A DNA stretch of 64,000 bases. Origin: Thalassia testudinum (lineage: Eukaryota; Streptophyta; Magnoliopsida; Alismatales; Hydrocharitaceae). A program made the translations under genes and the position numbers. The notes under the pieces are model-generated. The model was not told the DNA's origin. It did no database searches and worked only from the letters and a program-made list of their open reading frames with translations. Location: the NCBI GenBank assembly GCA_037157565.1, contig JAZHRO010000024.1:15630501-15694500 (forward strand), in the 5' to 3' direction. Positions within the stretch are counted from its first letter, which is position 1; the number at the start of each line of letters is the position of its first letter. This document shows positions 13,601 through 22,600 of this stretch, one piece after another.

Positions 13601-16600
13601 TGTTCCTTTTGTGCCTTTCGAAGGACACATGAGGTGCGATGACTACGATGCCCTCCTGATGAAGTGCATGAACAAGGACTCCTTTTAGAGTGGCCCGGGG
13701 TTCATGCTTGCATGATCTAGTCAGGTTCAGGCCACCTTCATACTCAGATAAGGTTGGTGGGAATGTATGTGAAAAATGGTGTCTTGGGAGATGCTGGAGT
13801 AAATGCTCGAGTGGACCATTGTTTTGTGGACAACAATGATCATGGGGTATGCATGGAGAGGTTGTTTTGAGGTATTTGATTTGTTTGTGAAGATGGTGTG
13901 TGAAGGTATTTGCATGGGCCATAGGGTATCTGGTTGTTTTGCCGAAAGTTGTTATATATATATATATAGGAATGGTCCTTATACTTTTAAAAAGAACAGT
14001 AGAGGTGTAGATATCATTTGAAGAGGTTGCAGAAGCAAAGGAGGAGGGAAAGGCAGTGTGGTGGAGGAACAGAGAGGTGGTTGGTCTTGGGGGGTGGGAT
14101 TGATGAGAAGGAAAAAGGTGCCAACGGCATTCTAGCCTTGGAGGAAGTGGTGGTGGCAGGGATGGGTAGCAGCATGGGTTGGTGGAAGAGAGGATGGCAG
14201 CGGTAAGGGAGTAACCGCGGAGGATGCAAATGAGGTAGGAGAGTGAGGCCACAAGAGAGATTGATATAGGGAATAGGAAGAGGACAAGGGCTGTCAATAA
14301 TAATGGGAAACTTCTCATTACAATTAAAAATTTAAACTGTTAAGGGGTCTGTGTTTCTACAATTCTTAATTAAGAAAGATTGGGAACTAAAATGGGACAA
14401 AAATTTGATCTGGACTGTCTTTGAGCCTGACCCCACAGTTAGGGATCCTTTTAGTAAATTACTCAAAATAAATTTGACTCACACTTCTGTTGGGACAATA
14501 TGACAACTCATTTATTATGAGCCACATCGGTCCCAACGAAGTATCACAAAGGACCAAGATCCTTGCTAACAAAGTTTTTGGATAAATGTCTCTTGATCTC
14601 ACTGAAATCCTACTAGATCATCTCCAATCAATATGATTTATCTGCATACCACTGTCCTCTTTTAGTTTCTTGCAGGAACATGGAATAATCAACTGATGAC
14701 CTGTGGAATGCAAGGGTCACCCCCACCTTTGATTGTTTTCAGAGCTATGCTTTGGGACTTTACTGGAGTCCGTATGTTTGTCTTCAACCTGCAAACCTTG
14801 TGACACTTCCCCTAAACCTCCAGGGGTTTGCTACATGCATGCAACCTCTAGAAAATCATCATGTCTGGCTGGTGAAGAGGTAACTCAAGATGTCAACAAC
14901 CAGGGCACTACATGATGGATCATTGGGCTCCCAAATTCCTCTAGATGTGAGAGTAGACATCTCTTCCTCAATGTTGACGTCATTTTGGATCTAAAAGTGA
15001 ATTGGACAAAGAAATAGCAGATAAGACAAGTATAGGATGGAATGCATGTGCTATTGCCTTTCCTCAAAGCAATGAGCAGATCTTGATCCACATTACCTTT
15101 GCTAGTCTCTTGCAAATCCTGACTACTAGGCTATATGGTTTCATCTAGTGTAGCACCTGATTCATCATTAACGGAAACCCTATACATTTGGTTTAGATGA
15201 CAATCTAGGCTTTGAGGAGAGAGTGCACCAAGTGTGTGTATGTGAGAGGTGGCTCTCAGAACCCAGAGACAATAGGAATAGTAACCACAAAAGGTGACTA
15301 AGATACCGGGAAATTCTCAAAAGGAACTGAAGAAACAATCTTGGAAATGCCTGTAGTGGATTCCACGACTAGCCTTAACGTTAGAGAATTAGGAAAGAGT
15401 TTTTAGATTAGTTAAGTTAGGCAAATTAGTTTGTTTTGGTATTCCTGCTATCTCTTTTTATCTTTTGTTGGGATTTGATTGAATTTGAGTTTGTATCCAA
15501 ATTAGGATTAGGATTACGATTTTAATCCTCCCTCGATATAAAGAGCGGGTTGATTTCTCTTTTCATCAATAACAAAAGTTTTATTATTCTTTCACATAGT
15601 ATCAGAGCAAGATCGATCCTAAGGGGTCCTCTCTTCCTTTATTGTCAACCCTAGGGCCTTCTCTCGCCTCCTACTCGTGCACCATGTTGCACGCATCCTA
15701 ACTGCCTGTAGCACTTACGCGTGCAAGTCTCGTTGTCCTTACGTGCCATTACGTTGGGCCCCTTCTTGCCCAAAACACTCATGTGTGGGTTCTACTACCT
15801 CGTGCATGTGATTGCGTGTGGGGCCATGATCGTTATTGTGCGCGACACTCTTTCATGTGCAATTGTGCACATAATGCATGCAAGTTGCTGCACTAGTTGG
15901 TTGATATTGCATGCACTTGCATGCATCTACTGGATTTGTGCGCATTCGCATGCATCTACTGGACTCATGTGCACTTGCACACAAACTATTGGTGGCTTAT
16001 GCATTCTCGCGCGCAAGGGCCCTTGTCTGGTGCGCATCCCTACCTACACATGTATGTGATTATTGGATCTACATTCTATGGGCCCTTGGCGCCTCACGCT
16101 CATCTTCTTTTGGCAATCATCCTCCCGCTCTTCCTCATGGCTTTGATCTAAACCTCCTTGGGTGAAATTAGGAACTTGGAGATATAATTGGACTTAGCCA
16201 ATCGTGCCCTTGAACAAGTTCGAGTACACCTACCACGAGGCCCAGGCTGTGGATTCAACATGCTTGACTTGAGATTTAGTCGGCCCAATGCTATATTTCG
16301 AACCCATTGTTGTTGTCGATCTGACACCTTGGACTTTTACATTGAAAATTGGAAAAAAAAAAATCCATGGGAATTTGAGCATCTGCGATCTCTATTGAGG
16401 TGCGAGCCCTCCTTTGTTGCTGTTGTTGCCACAAGTCTTGTGGCCAATACTATTGTTACCAATTCGTCTGATTGGTTACGTATGGAGCATCTGATTCTAC
16501 TACTACCCATGGTGACGGTGATAATTGGTGGGGACTTTGAACAAAATGTTTCCACCTCTATACTACCTGCTTGGGGATGTTTCCTTGTGCTTGTCTACTA

Positions 16601-19600
16601 CTACTGCTACAACCTACTAGTATCGATTACTATTGCTACTCTACTACAACGTCTAGTATTGTTGCTATTGCTTCTCTACTGCAACTGCTACTTCTGCTAC
16701 AGTTTGCCCTGCTACCTACTCCTCTGGATGTTTACATTAGGGGAGAGTCCTAGTTTTGATGTATCTTCTACAAGTTGGGCATTGCACGCTCCAACTTAGG
16801 GGGGAGTGTTTGAGAATTAAGAAAGAATTTTTAGATTAGTTAAGTTAGGAAAATTAGTTTGTTTTGGTATTCTTGTTATCTCTTTCTATTTTTTGTTGGG
16901 ATTTGATTTGACTTTGTTTCCAAATTAAGATTACGATTACCATTGTAATTTCCTCTATATAAAGAGGGGTTGATTTCTCTTTTCATCAATAACAAAAATT
17001 TCGTTATTCTGCCACACCAAGGATAAAAAAATATGAGACAAACTCAAAGAAGTTGATGTTGACGCCAGTATGGTAGTAGTGATTACTACTAGGATTGCCA
17101 TACCAATATCCCTTTTGAAAGTTTATCTTTGTTAGGTCTATGCATATGAACCAAAGCCACACAACCAAACACCTTGAGATGAACATTGAATAAGTTACAT
17201 CAAGCCACAAAATATGAAGGAGCATTTGCTTATGAAGCATAGAAGAGGATGTCTTCTTAATGAAATAGCAAGCAGTTACTAAGGAATGATTTGTCAATGT
17301 TCTATCAATATCCAAACTATGTCAATTCTTATGCTCAGCAACATCATTCTGTTGCGAGGTGTGTAGACAAGTGATCTGATGAATAATGCTAGGATACAGT
17401 AGAAATCATGAAGCAACTGAGTGGGAAACTCCAGCCCATTGTTAGACCAAGCAATTTTAACATTGACATCAAATTGGATCTTTATTCCAACTATAAGATA
17501 TTTTATAATAGTACCGACATCACCTTTAAAAAAATTGTACGGACACCAGATTTATGCTTCAAACGAAATTCCCATGATAATAAAGCGATCATCAATTACA
17601 ACTAGATAATACCAATGTCCTAGACGGTTTGGAATCCAACTAGGACTACATATACCCGTATATGATCACTAAAAAATATACTCAACCCTCAGATTCTGGT
17701 TGGAGGAATAGGAACTTTTTTCTGATGCTTCCCAAGCTGGGCAGGTTCCATGGTCAAACTTATCTTTAGGAGAAAGCTAGAGAATGGAACATTGAAGCTT
17801 AAGGTGACTTGGAGGAGAGCAGCAGAGGGAAAATAACAGGGGTTGCATAAGATGACTGAAGTTGTTGGTATATTGGCCCTTATGCACACCACCAATCGTC
17901 TTGCATATCTGTATGTCTTGAAACTTATAGTATATATGGTGAAAGATATTTCGGCTATTTAGTTCCTTTGTAATTTGGAAGACTCAACTTGAATTCTTAT
18001 GAGTGTGAGTATTCCTCGAATTGTCCCACAACTCTTTTGCTGTGTTATAATACATAATCTCATTTCGAATTAAAGGGATGGCAGTGCTTGTCATTCAAGC
18101 AAAGCAATCGCATTATCCTTTTTCTTTTTTGAAAAGCCACATTATACTTTTTCTAGGTGTGGTAGTTCACAAATTTCTTTTGAATGCTGTTTAGCGACAT
18201 CGTGCTCCACACAATGGCCATTGGCTGCCATCAGGAAGGTTTGTGATTATGGGGCATGGTTGGTCCCCTCCAACTTGATCGTAAGACCAAAGAACATGAT
18301 CTTGTAGACCCTTGCACTCATCACTTCTGATGTTACCTTGGAAGAATCTGAAGAAGCCATCATCCATGTTAACTAGAGCCGCCTAACTAGGAGACTGACT
18401 TGGGAAAGGCCTAGTTCATAAATTGGATTCAAGAATCTGAAAATCGTGAGATCATATGGATGGCAAGATCCAACGGTCTTGCTCATCCGTGGAGATTGAC
18501 CAGGCCAAGCAAGTCCCCAGCCAAGCCTAGCAATGGCCTGATAAGGGCTAGCAAGAGCCGGCAGGACAATCGATGGTGGCTGCTAAGGCCTTGTCAGGCC
18601 TTGTGACGGCAGTAAAACCTGGGGAGGGGCGGGGGCCTTGCTAGCTGTCAGTGGAAGGCTGGGGTGGCCATCGGTGTCCTTCCCCATTAGGGGTCAACTG
18701 ATTGGAAGGAAGATAGGCCCCTCTTGATGAAGATCTGACCTCGAAAAAGAGATATACTTGGTGTAGAAAAAGCAAGGGGGGAGGCAAGATAGGTATCGGC
18801 TCCGGTATTGATACTGCTATGATATTAACGAAAATAAAGTAAGTTTTATTCCTGAGAAATCATTATATATAGATCTTGTTTTCTTCAAAAAAATTTGTAT
18901 ACAGAGCTTGTCACACACTCTCAAGGAAATAGGAGAACATAAAATAAAAGGGAAAAAGATAAATCTCAACAGTTAAAATCTCGCCAGAACTCATGTTCAA
19001 GGCCTAAGCTATTGGGACAGCAACTTGAAGATCATTTAGCACTTTGAGGTATCAGATAGTCTGAAAGGTTGCAGTTTGTATATGTTAATGAAAACTGTAC
19101 TGCGATAATCTATCTAAAGGGACTGAGCCCATGTTGTTATGCTGATATATTATGTTAGTTTTTTGTGCCACCAACCCATGCCTTTGAATTATACTGAGAG
19201 TCAAGCTCCAAATAAGCAAGATCTTGTTTAATCTTATCAAGTTCCAACTCTATCCACTCTTTGCAATCTTTTTTTCAAGGCTTGGCATCAAACTTAAACC
19301 AAAGCTATATTGAGAGCCTCACATAGAAATGCCTTTGATTGTTCCTATTGGTACTTATGAGAAAACCAATCATACAAGACAGCACCATGATGTAGTATAA
19401 TATTCTGTATTGCATTTATGAATGCTCAAGGTTCCTCACATGAATATTATATCAGCTCTTGCTACAATGTATATGATGATAACAACATTGGTACTTGGCT
19501 TAGGAAGAAGAAAATTTATTTCTTGTGGCTTTCTTCCTTGTGATTAAATTTTTTTAATTTCCTTAAAAAACTACGTTAAAAGGACTGAAAGCTTGGGTGT

Positions 19601-22600
19601 GATAGCAAAACTTTGTCAAAATTTCCTTTTTGCTCAAATTTAAATGTATACCTTCTAAAATAGATATTTTTGGGATCCCAAATTTTGAAAAGTTAAAAAG
19701 AATGACCCTTGACCCATTTCAATTTGGTGGCAATTAATAGACTCGGAAGCTTGATTTTTGTCCTTGAAATACAATTATCTATCTGGGCCTCCAAAAACCC
19801 ATGTTCATATTCACTTACAGAACTAATGGAGCTTTTTGTCTTTGGGAAAAGATTGGAACTAATGAACCTGCTCTTTATCATGCAGCTTATGAACACACGG
19901 AGACGGATGGAGCTATTATTAGAGGATCTAGCTTGTGATCTTGATCCCACTGAATATTACGCAACTTCTGAGCAACTTTTGGAACCACTCCTTTTGTGTT
20001 ATGAGTCCTTGGTATGATTTTTTTCCCTCTAATCCAATGTTCAAGTTCATTGGAAAATGCCTTTATGATCCATATATGACAGCAATCATGTGGATCTGGT
20101 GTCCTTGCCGATGGCCGGCTTGTGGACTTAATAAGAAGGGTGGCCACGTTTGGAATGATACTTATGAAGCTTGATTTGCGTCAGGTCTGTGGTTTTAATG
20201 CCATTTCTTTTTTGTATCTCTGTATTTATCCTTGATTTATGTTGTCTTATGTTATGCAATTGATGTTCTTTTAGGAATCTGGACGGCATTCTGATGCACT
20301 GGATGCTGTAACAGAGTACTTGGATATGGGTACTTACAGTGAATGGGAAGAAGAAAAGAAGCTTGAATTTCTGACACAAGAGCTCAAAGGGAAAAGGCCC
20401 TTGGTTCCACCATCCATACAGGTTTGACATTTTGCAGAGATAATTTATTAGGGAGGGGTTAAAGTTGATTGAAAATGGGGATTATGAAAGAAGGCAGGAA
20501 TTTCTAACTATGGAAGCCTGTTTTCTTTTCTACAAATCGCAATCACTAGCAAGTATGATACAGTGTGAAATGGTCCTGGGGTAAAAGCATCTCTCTGTGA
20601 ATTGTCTGGTTGCATGTGTCGAGATGAGGTTAGCCATGGCAGGTCTCTAGGATAGGTTGTTATGTGCTTCCATGGTTTTTACCTCTTGTTGAGGAGGATT
20701 CTCCACCTAAATGACTGCCTAATGTGATTTTTTTTGCACAATTTTTTCGATGCTAACTTACATGATTACTATGGGGTTTGGCCACTTGTGTTTTCTATCT
20801 AACCTTGATACTTGGATGTGTCACTATCTTGTAGTTGTCTCACAAGCTGACACTTTACTAGCCTTCGGCCCTTATGCTGTCTTCATATAACAATGGTCCT
20901 ATTTTAATGACTTGACAGCTTCATTTTTTGGCAATATACCTCTTGGAGATACAGTTGAAGCATTTACAAAACTTTTCTTCTTGAATAAAGTTTTCAATAT
21001 GTCAAAAGGAATTTCAAAACTCCTGTTAACTGGGTGGGCTTCGTAATACATTCTTAAGTTGGTTGAGCTATTGCCAGCATGGCAATGTAGCCTTGAAAAA
21101 ATTAACCTTAATCAGCATTGTTTTTACTGATGTCGCAACGATCCATATGCCTGTGTTTAATTTCATCAATATAGCCTGCTCTGATTTTCTAGATAGCCTG
21201 CTTTTCTGGCTTTCAATGCTTTGCCAGCTTCTCTATCTGAATACGGTTATTATTGTAGAAGCTTGATTTTTTTTTTTTCTCTGAAAAGACCAAACACTTG
21301 AAATCGTTTGATACTTCCTGAAATATTCCAGGTTTCTCCTGATGTCAAAGAGGTTCTGGATACCTTTCGTGTAGCTGCTGAACTAGGGAGTGATTCTCTT
21401 GGGGCATATGTCATATCGATGGCCTCCAATGTGTGTGTGAGAAATCTTGGATCAAATATTTTCTATTTTGAAATGGCATATTTTGTATTTATTATACTTG
21501 ATTTGATGTCCATTTTGGAGCTTGATGTTTTTGCATTTTATTGGTAATGGCTAGGCAAGTGATGTTCTTGCTGTGGAGCTGTTGCAAAAGGATGCCTGGC
21601 TTTTTGTGAGTGGTGAATTAGGGCGACCATGTCCTGGTGGAACGTAAGTCCTCTTAGTTGAATATTCTGATTTAAGATAATGAAATTGTGTAGTTCCACT
21701 CGACCAACTATTAGCCATTAGAATGGGAAAAAAATTATAGGCAGCTATCTCTAGGAATTTTGCTTCAGAGACTATTTGCATGCAACATGATTTAGTAATT
21801 CGTTTTTATTACAAGGAAGCTTTAATTTCTGATTCCATTTTTCTTTGGAGATACTATGGAAATTCAAAGCCCGCTTCGAAGATTCAAACACATTTTAGTT
21901 ACTCTAGAAATTCAAGGTTGCATGACATGTTATATTTTGCTAAAGCATGTTAATATTTTATTTTTTCCTGAAAATATCTGAAGGCCTTGGATACTCTTAT
22001 GGTTACATTTAGTTATTCTTCTTTCCTTTGCTACCATCTTATAAAGTTGTCACAGACAGATGGACTTTGCAATGTAGATGCTGGAAAGGGATCAGGGAAA
22101 GTGGGGGAAAAGGGTATTCCAACCATTGTTTTTTTTCAACAAATTCTGAAATGAAAGGGAGACCAAATGTCTAGTGAGATAAAACGAACCTTTTAGTGGC
22201 AAAACCTTTATCTTTTAAGTACATTGGATAAAAACATAACTATAACTTTACCCACAAAACAATTATACCTACCTTAAGGCGGTATGCTTTTATTTGCAAA
22301 ATTTTTTCTTTTTTCAACTGTCAGTTAAAGTATACTAATGCAGATTGATCTGGTTAAATCTAACCTATGCTTTTATTTCATCAGATTGAGAGTCGTTCCC
22401 TTGTTTGAAACCGTGAAGGACTTGAGAGCAGCTGGTTCGGTAATCAGGAAGCTGCTGTCAATTGACTGGTATAGAGAGCATATAATAAAAAATCACAATG
22501 GACACCAAGAGGTAGGGTTCTATCTGTATTAAAAACTGTAGATGCACTTGCGATGGATGTCTTAATTGGACTTGGTCAACAGGTCATGGTTGGTTATTCT

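Larger units (their letters stand above)
11838..18972 (-). mobile_element. Old Ty1/copia retrotransposon, minus strand, host of nested insertions
   Basis: The 3' LTR is at 11838-12224 (about 163 bp once the LINE inside it is removed) and the 5' LTR is at 18815-18972 (158 bp). Both begin TGCT and end AAATCTCAACA. The polypurine tract complement CTCCCCTTCAAGTTGG follows the 3' LTR. Near 18400-18180 the minus strand reads a gag start, [13 protein letters not shown] then [12 protein letters not shown]. Near 17170-17060 it reads a copia integrase tail, [13 protein letters not shown]. Text similar to the copia RNase H/linker region is seen at 12390-12960. All frames are broken and RT is missing. 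Flanking 5-mers (tttga, gttaa) no longer form a clear target duplication. Confidence 0.7.

Noticed and set aside
11833..18977. Target duplication for the older copia element
   Set aside because: Flanks tttga and gttaa match at only 3 of 5 positions, too weak to claim.
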